Source: JAHBNG01 sp039028975 (GTDB taxonomy: Bacteria; Chloroflexota; Anaerolineae; Caldilineales; Caldilineaceae). Taken from it: DNA of 52,440 nucleotides. The notes under the pieces are model-generated. The model was not told where the DNA came from. It made no database searches and worked only from the letters and a program-made list of their open reading frames with translations. Location: positions 1 through 52,440 of the forward strand of contig JBCCHB010000122.1 in assembly GCA_039028975.1 (NCBI GenBank), read 5' to 3'. Shown in pieces: positions 1 through 8,660 of the stretch. Position 1 is the first letter of the stretch. Each line of letters begins with the position of its first letter. The position numbers were made by a program, and so were the translations under genes.

Positions 1-39
1 ACCGGCTTCGTTATCAGGCGGCTCAAGCAAAATAAGTGA
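1..39 (+). CDS. Possible C-terminal end of a gene entering from the left
   Basis: Frame 1 is open from the first base to a TGA at 37-39 and would encode a basic 12-residue tail. It could be the end of a real gene outside the window, but 12 codons give no family identity. The following ~440 bases do not continue any gene. Confidence 0.15.
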   Translation, partial: TGFVIRRLKQNK

Positions 40-480
40 GGGGAGGCGGATACTTGGAGCCTACCTTTATCATTCAACATTATGTCTACTTATTTCTTGT
101 TTTTAGCACTTCGTGGTCTTGACATTGGGGACCACTTTACTATGCCGACTATCAAATTTTCACTCATCTTGCTCTCCTTTTTTCTCTTTTCTCTTCGCTG
201 GACTCGTTGCTAGAGGGTCCCGCACTACCTGGTATCCGAGCTCGCAGCTCTCGATTCTCTTCGTTCTCTCTAGCTTGGCGATTTTTCTCTGTTCAGACTC
301 TATGGTCTTTGGGCACAGGCCCGCAATCTTTGTGCCTGTCCAGCTTTTTACGCTCCTTATTTAAATTTAGTGTAACTTTTTTGGCAAGAGGCTTTATCCT
401 TATCTCTGAGCCGAACTCTTCTGTTCTAGGGCACCCACAGGCTTTGCCTCTTGCCTTTTCCATGATACCAGGGTACCCCC
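40..480. other. Non-coding, pyrimidine-rich stretch at the edge of IS debris
   Basis: No convincing gene is seen on either strand. The plus strand is strongly pyrimidine-rich (long C/T runs around 165-300 and 395-470), and the two short open frames here have low-complexity Ser/Phe/Leu-rich products, as expected by chance. The stretch ends abruptly where an IS3-type reading frame begins near 481, so it is probably flanking DNA or a non-coding part of another element joined to the IS3 remnant. Confidence 0.4.
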
Positions 481-1051
481 TTAAAAAAAACGCTGCCAGT
501 TTCAGTTAATGACAAGCGCAAGTGCATAGAGCCGGACCATCTAGAGTTAAGTGTACGGCGTCAATGTGAGCTGTTGACCCTCAATCGGTCGAGCTATTAT
601 TACGAGCCAGCAAAAGAGAGTGCTTACAACTTGGAACTGATGAAGGAGCTTGACCAGCAATATATGGAGACTCCTTTTTATGGAAGACGAAAGATGACGC
701 TCTCACTTCGGGAGCAGGGACATGAAGTGAATGTCAAGCGGGTTGCTCGACTCATGGGAGTGATGGGAATCCAAGCCATCTATCCAAAACCCAAGACAAC
801 GGTACGCTCAAGTGAGCATAAGGTCTATCCCTATCTGCTGCACAACAAGAAGATTGAACAACCCGATCTCGTCTGGTGTACTGATATTACTTACATTCCT
901 CTCAAGGGAGGGTACATGTATTTGGTCGCTGTCATGGATTGGTTTAGCCGCTATGTTCTCTCCTGGCAGTTATCAAACACATTGGATGCTCACTTTTGTA
1001 TCGATGCCCTAGAGATGGCCTTCGCTTATGGAAAACCACAGATTTTCAACA
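481..1051 (+). pseudogene. IS3-family transposase OrfB remnant (truncated at both ends)
   Basis: The frame entering at about 481 reads LKKTLPVSVNDKRKCIEPD, then the HTH-like LSVRRQCELL and the RSSYYYEP segment typical of the OrfA/OrfB junction and OrfB start of IS3/IS150-type elements. A run of eight A residues at 483-490 sits where these elements use programmed -1 frameshifting. The rve integrase core follows, with the first catalytic Asp in WCTDITYIP and the segment YLVAVMDWFSRYVLSW. The reading breaks after GKPQIFN near 1050, just before the expected second catalytic Asp (NTDQGSQF in relatives); the third residue (Glu) is also missing. OrfA is absent upstream. The element is therefore dead. 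A TTG at 574 opens a longer frame to 1239, but its last ~60 codons do not resemble a transposase. Confidence 0.85.
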
Positions 1052-1434
1052 TGCAGATCGTAAGGGGTCGTTTAAATCGGGTAGTGTATTGCTCTCATCA
1101 GATTGAGAACGCGGTCGATGGCTCTTGTGAGAAGTCAAAATGCGGTTGTGGCGAAAACCTGAATTTTCAATGCAGGAATAGTCAGAGAGTAAACTCTGGT
1201 TTTTGCACAGAGCGGAGAATAATTGGTGGAGGAGAATAAGCGAAGGCAACTGAGAAGCTGTCGTTGCACAACGCTGTCTGTAGAAATCCATTAGATTGTC
1301 TCCCAAACAAGGTTTGTTCTTAAGATAGCACAACAAAATACACCTACATCTTCTATGAAGGTGGTGAAATAGAAAGTTTTGATGTGCCGTACTTATAGAA
1401 CCATCATTCGCATGGGAAATTCTCTAATAAAATT
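1052..1434. other. Unassigned DNA after the IS3 break, possibly a second IS fragment
   Basis: The sequence changes character where the IS3 homology stops. A 96-codon minus-strand frame (1046-1336) and the trailing plus-strand frame to 1239 show no motif that I recognise. It may be the end of another insertion sequence that joined or interrupted the IS3 copy. Confidence 0.3.
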
Positions 1435-1665
1435 ATGATTCAACAGGAAAAAAGCTGGAATTATTTGTCACTATTACACAACAGTAGTACAAGAACGAGT
1501 ATAGCAGAGGATGAAGCGTTAGACAATTTCGCAAAAATACATCGGGATTTAGATTTCTTGCATAGTTCATTCGAGGTGAGCTTGAGTTTACAATTAGTGG
1601 ATGAGGTGTTGAAACTGGGTGTCAATCACCTAGAAGGCTTGGGATCAAAAAGTCGTTCCATTTGA
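1435..1665 (+). CDS. Small hypothetical protein (76 aa), doubtful
   Basis: An ATG frame of 76 codons encodes a mostly helical, soluble-looking peptide with an acidic centre and a basic end (GLGSKSRSI). I do not recognise the family. The ATG follows an AT-rich stretch and no clear Shine-Dalgarno sequence is visible. It lies between decayed IS DNA and the MDR gene, so it may be a remnant or a chance frame. Confidence 0.2.
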   Translation: MIQQEKSWNYLSLLHNSSTRTSIAEDEALDNFAKIHRDLDFLHSSFEVSLSLQLVDEVLKLGVNHLEGLGSKSRSI

Positions 1666-1867
1666 GTCAAGTTTTTAGTAACCGACGATCCAATCCTGAA
1701 AATCCCGAAAATCCGTGTCCTATTTTCTTGGGTCTGAGGTGGAACCTCGCTAGTTTTCTGTTATAATTCATTCAGGTAATGTTATGGCTTTTGTATGGCA
1801 TGGGGATTTTGAAAAAGAGATAAATCGGTGATGATTGATACGCTATGGACAGAACTAGGAGTTCTCA

Positions 1868-2839
1868 ATGATGATTCAAGTCGCCAAGCCAGAAGGGTTT
1901 GGCAATATTGTGCTGGAAGAAGTACCCATTCCTGAATGTGGACCGCGCGATGTGCTGGTCAAGAATAAGGTCAGCCTGATTAGCCGAGGCTCCGAAATCT
2001 TACGACGCTACATGCACGAAGAGGCTATTGATCCCGCCATTATGGGGTATTCGGTTGGCGGGGTAGTGGAAGCCGTAGGGAAAGAGGCCGCTTCACGCTT
2101 TCAGCCTGGCGATCGGGTTGTGGCCACCGCACCTCACGCTGAGTATGTGATCCAGGATATCGACCGCATGGATGGTTCACGCATCTGGCCAATTCCCGAT
2201 GACATCTCATTTGAGCAAGCCGCCTTTCTCCCGCTGACCAGCGAGGCCCTATCTTGGTCATTGATGCCGAGCATTCAGCCGGAGGACACCGTCGTGATTC
2301 TGGGGCAGGGACTGATCGGTAATCTGGTCTTGCAGGCCGTCCGTCTTCAAATGCTACAGCGGCTGATCACGGTTGATACCATCGAAAGGCGTTGCCGACT
2401 ATCCCAAACATTTGGTGCTGATCAAGTCATTAACGCCAAGCAAGACGATCCGGTGACCATTGTGAGGGAACTGACCGATGGGCGCGGTGCCAATGTGGTT
2501 ATCGACTGCGTTGGCGGACAAGCCGGGGTAAACTCCTTCACCCAGGCCCAAGATATGCTTGCCTATGGCGGTACCCTTCATTTGGTCGGCATGTATCACG
2601 GCCAACCGCTTCCCTTAGACTCTGCTAAGATTCATCGCAAGCGTCTGATCAGTGGTTTTTACAACGTTGCTCCCCGTGGGGTGATGCTAGACAGAGCCAT
2701 CGAGACTCTACAACGAGGTCAGATACGGACCGAGCCGCTCATTAGCCATCGCTTTCCTTTTCGGCAAGCCAAGGAGGCATATGATTTACTCTACGCACAA
2801 TTGGAAGAAGCAATGGTGGTTTTGTTACTGTGGGAATAG
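1868..2839 (+). CDS. MDR-superfamily zinc-type alcohol dehydrogenase-like oxidoreductase
   Basis: A 323-residue medium-chain dehydrogenase/reductase. The N-terminal GroES-like half (about 1-125) has VLVKNKVSLISRGSE, the G-x-x-x-G-V-V-x-A-V-G segment (MGYSVGGVVEAVG) and RFQPGDRVVA. The Rossmann half has the cofactor loop VVILGQGLIGNLVLQ and the ADQVIN and GRGANVVIDCVGG segments typical of NAD(P)H-linked MDR enzymes. The usual zinc-ligand pattern GHE near residue 65 and the four-Cys structural-zinc loop are missing, so this is probably a zinc-independent reductase acting on an unknown alcohol, sugar or enone. The start is supported by AGGAG about 8 bases upstream of tandem ATGs at 1868/1871. 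A TATAAT hexamer lies at 1762-1767, without a convincing -35 box. The gene stands alone, between IS debris and a convergent MaoC gene. Confidence 0.85.
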   Translation: MMIQVAKPEGFGNIVLEEVPIPECGPRDVLVKNKVSLISRGSEILRRYMHEEAIDPAIMGYSVGGVVEAVGKEAASRFQPGDRVVATAPHAEYVIQDIDRMDGSRIWPIPDDISFEQAAFLPLTSEALSWSLMPSIQPEDTVVILGQGLIGNLVLQAVRLQMLQRLITVDTIERRCRLSQTFGADQVINAKQDDPVTIVRELTDGRGANVVIDCVGGQAGVNSFTQAQDMLAYGGTLHLVGMYHGQPLPLDSAKIHRKRLISGFYNVAPRGVMLDRAIETLQRGQIRTEPLISHRFPFRQAKEAYDLLYAQLEEAMVVLLLWE

Positions 2840-2971
2840 CCGTGTTGATCGATTTTATCCATTCCCTGAATAGAATTGTAGAAAAAGAAAGACCCTGTGC
2901 ATAATAAGGTACGGGGATTAACTAACGCATTCACTTTGTAGGGCTAAACTTGGTTGAAATGCGCAAGTGAT

Positions 2972-3424
2972 TTACGACTCACCCCTTAGCATCAATGCGC
3001 TGCGCGTATATTCAATCACAATAACGCCATCTTGATTACGCCCGGTATGCTTAAATTGAACAATTCCTTGATTGGGTTTCGACTTCGATTCCCGCTTGCT
3101 CACGACTTCCGTCTCGACATATAGCGTGTCCCCGTGAAACATAGGATGAGGGTGTTTGACATTCTCGTAGCCCAGGTTGGCAATCAATGTTCCTTCAGTT
3201 AGTTCCGGGACGCTAATCCCAGTTGCCAGCCCTAGCGTAAAGATGCCATTGACAATCTGACGTCCAAATTGAGATTTGCTGGCAAAGTCTGCGTTGAGAT
3301 GCAGCGGCTGAGTATTCATGGTCATGGAGCAGAAGAGTACATTATCCATCTCCGTAATGGTACGAGCAAGAGAGTGCTTAATGACTAAACCAACCTCTAA
3401 TTCCTCAAAGTATTTTCCAGCCAT
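2972..3424 (-). CDS. MaoC-family (R)-specific enoyl-CoA hydratase/dehydratase
   Basis: A 150-residue single hot-dog-fold protein with the MaoC pattern: an N-terminal YFEELEVG, the central segment NTQPLHLNADFASKS (Asp/His positions of the hydratase active-site loop), GRQIVNGIFTLGLATG (the conserved G-x-x-V-x-G substrate-binding helix) and HPMFHGDTLYVETEV. Family members hydrate or dehydrate short acyl-CoA thioesters in fatty-acid, branched-chain or C4/C5 dicarboxylate CoA pathways. The exact substrate cannot be read from sequence. The length is normal for a stand-alone MaoC domain. It is transcribed alone; the 235 bases upstream contain a dispersed repeat (3489-3586). A link to the acyl-CoA operon at 5.9-10.4 kb is functional inference only. 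Confidence 0.88.
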   Translation of the reverse strand: MAGKYFEELEVGLVIKHSLARTITEMDNVLFCSMTMNTQPLHLNADFASKSQFGRQIVNGIFTLGLATGISVPELTEGTLIANLGYENVKHPHPMFHGDTLYVETEVVSKRESKSKPNQGIVQFKHTGRNQDGVIVIEYTRSALMLRGES

Positions 3425-3488
3425 AGTTTCTACCTATATTACAGTTGATTTCGAAGCAGGTGTTTTCCAAAGCTAGGTACTGGTTCAC

Positions 3489-3586
3489 TTAGGATCGAGA
3501 ATTGAATAAAACGTAATGGAAGATCTCTCGGGTACTCGAGATGACAGGACCGAAGTTTTGGGTTTTATTTGATCTTGACTCCTTAG
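3489..3586. repeat. Dispersed repeat, copy 1 of 2 (partner at 51769-51863)
   Basis: This stretch aligns with 51769-51863 in the same orientation. Shared blocks include CGAGAATT, AATAAAAC, AGATCTCTC, GATGACA, CGAAGTTTT and TTTGATC, in the same order and nearly the same spacing. Both copies lie upstream of the start of a minus-strand gene (65 bases before MaoC, 20 bases before DUF4058). The motif resembles short non-coding repeats scattered in many bacterial genomes; no coding function is seen. Confidence 0.75.
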
Positions 3587-3659
3587 ATTTGTATCCAGAG
3601 ATAAATGTGAATACTACCTCTGGTGTTCAAATTGAACTGAACCGGTGTCCTTTTTCGTT

Positions 3660-5771
3660 TCATTTTCTAATTTCACTTTCTAGCGTTCGTTCGTGAAGTA
3701 ATGGTCTTAAGGCATTATAAACACCTACAGGTGTAATCACCTGATAGAGAATAATACCCGTAGTCAGCCCTAACCCAAAGAGTAGTGTGCAAGCAATACC
3801 TGCAATACCCGGTGCAATAGAGGCCAATAAATTTACACGCATGTTGGCTGCAAAGTCATCAGCAAGGGAAAATAGGGTCGGTAATTGAGTTAATGTACCG
3901 TCCATAAAGACAATTTGCGCCATATCCGTGGCGATTGATGTTGCACCGCTCAAAGAAATCGAAACATCAGCTTTTTTGAGTGCAATAGAATCATTGATAC
4001 CGTCTCCCACAAAGCAGACTTTGCATCCTTTTTGTTGTAGCTGTTCAACCAATCTCGCTTTATCTTCTGGTAATACTTCGGCAAAATAACGGGTAATCCC
4101 CAAACTCGTTGCCAGGCTTTGTGTCGGTGCTTCATTATCACCAGAGATGATGACTGTTTCAATTTTGCGCTCATGCAAATCACTGATGAGTTTTTTAACT
4201 TCTGGACGGGTGGTCGGGACCAGTTCAATCGCACCTACAACCTGATTATCTAACGCAACGATTACAAGTGAATGCCCTTTGATATGACTCTCTATCTGTT
4301 TTGTATGAATCTCATCTGGCACAAGGATGCCTTCCATTTCCATAAAACGTACACTTCCCACCCACGTTGTGTATCCGGGCATCTGTGTTTTGATACCATA
4401 CCCTATTTTGTACTGTGCATCTTCTAATACAGGTAATTTTAACTGACGCTCGTTGGCTGCCTGCAAAATGGCACGTGCGATTGGATGGCTCTGTTTGGAT
4501 TCCGCTGCTGCTGCATAGCATAATAGATTGTCTTCCGATAGGCTCTCTTGCTGTGTGCCACAAATGTAGATATTATCAACTGTTGGTTGTTCCAGTGTAA
4601 GCGTTCCTGTTTTATCAAAAACAACCGTATCCACTTCATATAGCGCTTCTAATGCGCGACCATCTTTAACCAAAACACCCTTTTGTGTAGCTATCTGCAG
4701 AAAACTCAACATGCTCAATGGTCCAAAAAGAATCATGCGATAGCCCGGATGATACCATAAAACAGCCAACGCACCCTCGAATCCCCATAATGGCAATGCC
4801 AAGGCACTTAAGCTAAAGAGAGGTAGAAGCGTTCGATTGAGCCAACGATCAGTGCGTGTACGAATGGCTTGCTTAAAGTCTGTGGTTTGGTTGAGCATCT
4901 CTGTGATTTGTGCTGCGACTGTTTCCTCACCTGTTTTGTCTACATGTACGAATAGAGATCCTGACAAAACAATCGTTGAAGCAAACACGGTATCCCCAAT
5001 ACTTTTTTCCACAGGCTGAGACTCTCCTGTCAACATATGTTGGTCTATGGTCACATTCCCTGTGGTAATTATGCCATCTACAGGGATCATCTGGCCTGCA
5101 TAAACGATCAGCACATCGCCAACCTGTACTTTTTCAAAGGGCGTTTCGACCTCGACACCATCCACTACTAACCAAACGGTACGTATTTGTCTACCAAACA
5201 AATTGGTAATACTTTGCTGTGAGCGATTTTCTGTTTTTGCCACCAGCAGCCGATTCAGGATGCCACACACAGCGGCAAACGCAGCTGCCCAGATGAACCC
5301 ACCCAGTATCGTTCCAAGGATACTCAAGGCAAGGAGAACATGATGATCAAACCGATGCTCTTTGAAGACAATATCATACGCGTTTTGGTACACTGGTTTG
5401 GATGCGTAGAAAAGTAGTAAAACCGTCGGTATATAGAATATAGATGAGACCAATACACCGACACTGGCCAATCCCAGTGCAGCCAATGCAGCTGAAAATT
5501 GTCGATGGGTCATGCGCTCAATTGCTTGTTGTGTACTGACATTATAGCTACCATTGAGTGATTGTTGATATTGTTGGCGCGTATCGCCAAGAAACTCTTT
5601 GGCAAATTGTTGAATTTGGGTAACAACAGTTGGTTGTTCTATCCGCAGAATAGCTATCTCTGCCGGTTGCTGCCCGACAAGGGCATTGACCAAACGGATT
5701 TGTCTAAATTTTCTGCTACGATTTTTTGTCAGTATGTTACGATCTAATGATAGTGATTGAACAAATGGCAT
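3660..5771 (-). CDS. P1B-like metal-translocating P-type ATPase lacking the CPC motif
   Basis: A 703-residue P-type ATPase. In order: a soluble N-terminus of about 95 residues without a CxxC metal-binding domain, membrane segments, the actuator loop with TGES, a membrane pair, the phosphorylation motif DKTGTLT (Asp386), the P1B-specific SHPIA nucleotide-binding motif, GDGIND in the hinge, and two terminal membrane helices. The P1B layout is clear, but the transmembrane metal-binding triplet, normally CPC, CPH, SPC or TPC, reads G-P-L at 350-352. No polar or thiol ligand flanks the proline, so the transported ion cannot be predicted and may not be a soft metal. Codon and base use is visibly AT-richer than in the adjoining acyl-CoA operon, compatible with horizontal acquisition. 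The start ATG lacks a strong ribosome-binding site. No metalloregulator is adjacent. Confidence 0.88.
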   Translation of the reverse strand: MPFVQSLSLDRNILTKNRSRKFRQIRLVNALVGQQPAEIAILRIEQPTVVTQIQQFAKEFLGDTRQQYQQSLNGSYNVSTQQAIERMTHRQFSAALAALGLASVGVLVSSIFYIPTVLLLFYASKPVYQNAYDIVFKEHRFDHHVLLALSILGTILGGFIWAAAFAAVCGILNRLLVAKTENRSQQSITNLFGRQIRTVWLVVDGVEVETPFEKVQVGDVLIVYAGQMIPVDGIITTGNVTIDQHMLTGESQPVEKSIGDTVFASTIVLSGSLFVHVDKTGEETVAAQITEMLNQTTDFKQAIRTRTDRWLNRTLLPLFSLSALALPLWGFEGALAVLWYHPGYRMILFGPLSMLSFLQIATQKGVLVKDGRALEALYEVDTVVFDKTGTLTLEQPTVDNIYICGTQQESLSEDNLLCYAAAAESKQSHPIARAILQAANERQLKLPVLEDAQYKIGYGIKTQMPGYTTWVGSVRFMEMEGILVPDEIHTKQIESHIKGHSLVIVALDNQVVGAIELVPTTRPEVKKLISDLHERKIETVIISGDNEAPTQSLATSLGITRYFAEVLPEDKARLVEQLQQKGCKVCFVGDGINDSIALKKADVSISLSGATSIATDMAQIVFMDGTLTQLPTLFSLADDFAANMRVNLLASIAPGIAGIACTLLFGLGLTTGIILYQVITPVGVYNALRPLLHERTLESEIRK

Positions 5772-5826
5772 GGTAAATGACTCTCAAAATCTTTGCTGAG
5801 GCGACGATAGTTGCCGAGTTGACTCT

Positions 5827-5851
5827 GGACTAATCGACTAATCAACTAAGC
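5827..5851. repeat. Short tandem 7-8 bp repeat after the MccB gene
   Basis: Three to four degenerate copies of an ACTAATCG-like octamer lie just past the stop of the minus-strand carboxylase gene. The lead-in GACTCTGGACTAA is shared with a similar array at 26146-26158, so these belong to one family of short tandem repeats near 3' ends. Confidence 0.5.
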
Positions 5852-5870
5852 GGCTGCGGGCTCCTGATAA

Positions 5871-7481
5871 TTACATGCGAAAGATGCCATATTTTGTCTC
5901 TTCTATCGGTGCATTGAGACAGGCAGAGAGGGCCAATCCTAGCACCATTCTCGTTTGAGCCGGATCCAGAATCCCATCATCCCATAGGCGTGCCGTTGAA
6001 TAGTAAGGACTGCCTTCGGCTTCGTACTTTTCCAGTGTAGGCGCCATAAACTCGGCCTCCTGCTCCGGTGTCATCAAAGGTTCCCCGCGGCGGGCCAGCT
6101 GATCCTGCTTGACAGTGCGCAACACGTTGGCAGCCTGCTCGCCTCCCATGACGCTGATGCGTGCATTGGGCCACATCCACAAAAAGCGCGGAGAGTAGGC
6201 CCGACCGCACATGCCATAATTGCCTGCCCCAAAAGAGCCACCAATGATCACTGTCAACTTGGGTACGTTGGCATTGGCCACTGCATGAACCATTTTGGCT
6301 CCATCCCGAGCAATCCCACCCGCCTCATACTCTTTGCCCACCATAAAGCCAGTAATGTTTTGTAGGAAGAGTAGAGGGATTTGACGAGAAGTACATAACT
6401 CAATGAAGTGGGTCCCTTTGAGGGCCGACTCGCTGAATAGAATCCCGTTGTTAGCAATGATCCCTACTGGGTAGCCCTGAATTCGCGCAAAACCACAGAG
6501 CAGCGTCTGCCCATAACGAGCCTTAAATTCGCGCAAGCGGCTTCCGTCTACAATCCTAGCAATGACTTCTCGCACATCATAGGCGACCTTATATGTCTTC
6601 GGGATCACGCCGTACAGTTCAGTCGGGTCATAGAGTGGTTCCTCTGGTGGCTGCACATCCATATCAACACGCTTGGTCGTATTGAGGGATTCGACAATAT
6701 CTCGCACAATCCCTAGCGCGTGCTCGTCGTCTTCCGCAAAGTGATCGGCTACGCCCGAAAGTCGCGTATGAACATCTGCTCCACCCAACTCTTCAGCGCT
6801 TACATCTTCACCGGTGGCGGCTTTAACCAAGGGGGGGCCACCTAAAAAAATAGTCCCTGTCCCTTTAACAATGACCGCTTCATCACTCATGGCGGGAACA
6901 TAAGCGCCACCTGCCGTACAAGATCCCATAACTGCGGCAATCTGAGGCACGCCTGCCGCACTCATCCTTGCTTGGTTGTAAAAGATGCGGCCAAAGTCGT
7001 CCACGTCAGGAAAGACTTCATCCTGCATAGGAAGAAAGGCTCCTCCCGAATCGACCAGATAGATGCAAGGAAGATTGTTCTCCAACGCCACCTGCTGGGC
7101 ACGCAGATGTTTCTTGACGGTCATAGGGAAATAGGTACCCCCCTTGACTGTAGCATCGTTGGCCACAATCAGGCATTCCTGTCCCGACACGCGGCCAATG
7201 CCTGTGACGATTCCGGCTGCAGGGGCTTCGTTGCCATACAGCTCCCATGCGGCCAAAGGTGATAGCTCGAGGAAAGGTGATCCGTCATCGAGTAGCTTAT
7301 CGATGCGGTCGCGAACGAAGAGTTTTCCTCTACTAATGTGTCGCTCCATGTATTTGGGTCCACCACCTTGACGCACCTGGGTCAGATTTGCCCGGAGTTC
7401 GTCAACAAGAGCCTGGTTATGGTCCATATTTTCAGCAAATTCAGAGCTATTCAGGTTGATATGGGGTTCAAGAATGGTCAT
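5871..7481 (-). CDS. mccB: Acyl-CoA carboxylase carboxyltransferase subunit (methylcrotonyl-CoA carboxylase beta type)
   Basis: A 536-residue carboxyltransferase with both halves of the crotonase-like fold. Residues in the N-terminal half read VDSGGAFLPMQDEVFPD and GSCTAGGAYVPAMSDE (first oxyanion glycines). The C-terminal half has FLQNITGFMVGKEYEAGGIA and GGSFGAGNYGMCGRAY (second oxyanion loop). This combination, and the length, match methylcrotonyl-CoA carboxylase beta subunits, which carboxylate 3-methylcrotonyl-CoA in leucine/isovalerate breakdown; geranyl-CoA carboxylase relatives look similar. It is the last gene of a tight minus-strand operon, starting 3 bases after the acyl-CoA dehydrogenase stop. 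No biotin carboxylase/biotin-carrier alpha subunit is present in the window, so the partner must be encoded elsewhere. Confidence 0.92.
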   Translation of the reverse strand: MTILEPHINLNSSEFAENMDHNQALVDELRANLTQVRQGGGPKYMERHISRGKLFVRDRIDKLLDDGSPFLELSPLAAWELYGNEAPAAGIVTGIGRVSGQECLIVANDATVKGGTYFPMTVKKHLRAQQVALENNLPCIYLVDSGGAFLPMQDEVFPDVDDFGRIFYNQARMSAAGVPQIAAVMGSCTAGGAYVPAMSDEAVIVKGTGTIFLGGPPLVKAATGEDVSAEELGGADVHTRLSGVADHFAEDDEHALGIVRDIVESLNTTKRVDMDVQPPEEPLYDPTELYGVIPKTYKVAYDVREVIARIVDGSRLREFKARYGQTLLCGFARIQGYPVGIIANNGILFSESALKGTHFIELCTSRQIPLLFLQNITGFMVGKEYEAGGIARDGAKMVHAVANANVPKLTVIIGGSFGAGNYGMCGRAYSPRFLWMWPNARISVMGGEQAANVLRTVKQDQLARRGEPLMTPEQEAEFMAPTLEKYEAEGSPYYSTARLWDDGILDPAQTRMVLGLALSACLNAPIEETKYGIFRM

Positions 7482-7484
7482 TGC

Positions 7485-8630
7485 TCACTCTTTCATCAAA
7501 TGCCGTCCGATGACCATCCGTAGAATCTCGCTCGTTCCCTCGCCAATGGACATCAACCGTGTATCCCGATAAAATCGTTCTACCTCAAACTCCCGACTGT
7601 AGCCAAAGCCGCCATGAATCTGAATCGCGTTACGGCAGGTCTTCTCACTAATGTCAGTGGCGAGGAGTTTGGCCATACCCGCTTCCTTGGCATAGGGACG
7701 TCCCTCATCCTTAAGCCAGGCGGCCCAGTAGAGCATATGGCGTGCTGCCTGAATTTCGGTGGCCATGTCAGCCAGCATAAAGGCTACGGCCTGATGTTCG
7801 CCAATGGGTTTGCCCATGGTCTTACGCTCTTTGGCATATTGGAGAGAAGCATCGTATGCTGCTTGAGCCAGACCAAGCGCTAATGAACCGATTGAGATGC
7901 GCCCTTTGGTCAATGTAGCCAGGGTTTGGGGCAGACCGGCACCTCGCTCGCCCAGTAGATTTTCAGCAGAAACCCGGGCGTTTTCAAAAGTGACTGCATG
8001 AGTGGGTGAACCGTTTAGCCCCATCTTATTCTCTGGCGGACCAATGACGACACCCGGTGTATCCGTCGGCACAACGATCTGACTCAATGATCGAGATCCT
8101 CCATCGCCATCTGTACGGCAAAGGACAATCATAGTCTCAGCAATGCTAGCGTTGGTGGCCCACATTTTGGCTCCATTAAAGACCCACTCATCCCCAATCA
8201 GCTCCGCTTTAGTGGTGATGTTGCGCAAATCTGATCCTGCACCCGGCTCGGTCAGGGTCAGGCAGCCAAGTTTACCCTCTTTGGAGGTAAGGAGCGGCAG
8301 CCACCTCTCTTTCTGTGCATCTGAGCCGTAATCCACAATGGGACCCATGCCCAGGCAGTTGTGGGCTGAAATGGCTAGGGATGTGGAACCACAGGCCCAG
8401 GCCAGTTCCTCCGTGGCAATAGTAGCACTGATGGTGTCCATATCTGCACCACCATAGCCCATTGGCACCTGCAGGCCCTTTAAACCCAAGTCGGCCATTT
8501 TGCGGGTCGCATCCCAGTTGAACTCGTGGGATTCGTCGGTGTGGCGCGCCACGGGGCGCACCTCATTGTCCATGAAGCGGTGAACGATATTGCGGAAGTC
8601 GCGTTGTTCATCGTTGAGATCGAAATTCAT
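7485..8630 (-). CDS. Acyl-CoA dehydrogenase (short/branched-chain type)
   Basis: A 381-residue FAD flavoprotein of normal family length. The first signature, CLTLTEPGAGSD, lies near residue 155. The second is IQIHGGFGYSREFEVERFYRD near the C-terminus, followed by IGEGTSEI. The Glu in IGEGTSEI occupies the catalytic-base position used by short- and medium-chain enzymes. Isovaleryl-CoA dehydrogenases usually carry Ala there and use a Glu from another helix, so despite the MccB neighbour this may not be a true isovaleryl-CoA dehydrogenase. Electrons would go to ETF. It is the middle gene of the operon: 30 bases after the acyl-CoA synthetase and 3 bases before mccB. Confidence 0.92.
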   Translation of the reverse strand: MNFDLNDEQRDFRNIVHRFMDNEVRPVARHTDESHEFNWDATRKMADLGLKGLQVPMGYGGADMDTISATIATEELAWACGSTSLAISAHNCLGMGPIVDYGSDAQKERWLPLLTSKEGKLGCLTLTEPGAGSDLRNITTKAELIGDEWVFNGAKMWATNASIAETMIVLCRTDGDGGSRSLSQIVVPTDTPGVVIGPPENKMGLNGSPTHAVTFENARVSAENLLGERGAGLPQTLATLTKGRISIGSLALGLAQAAYDASLQYAKERKTMGKPIGEHQAVAFMLADMATEIQAARHMLYWAAWLKDEGRPYAKEAGMAKLLATDISEKTCRNAIQIHGGFGYSREFEVERFYRDTRLMSIGEGTSEILRMVIGRHLMKE

Positions 8631-8660
8631 AGATGATCCTTACATGTTTTGCCTATTGCA

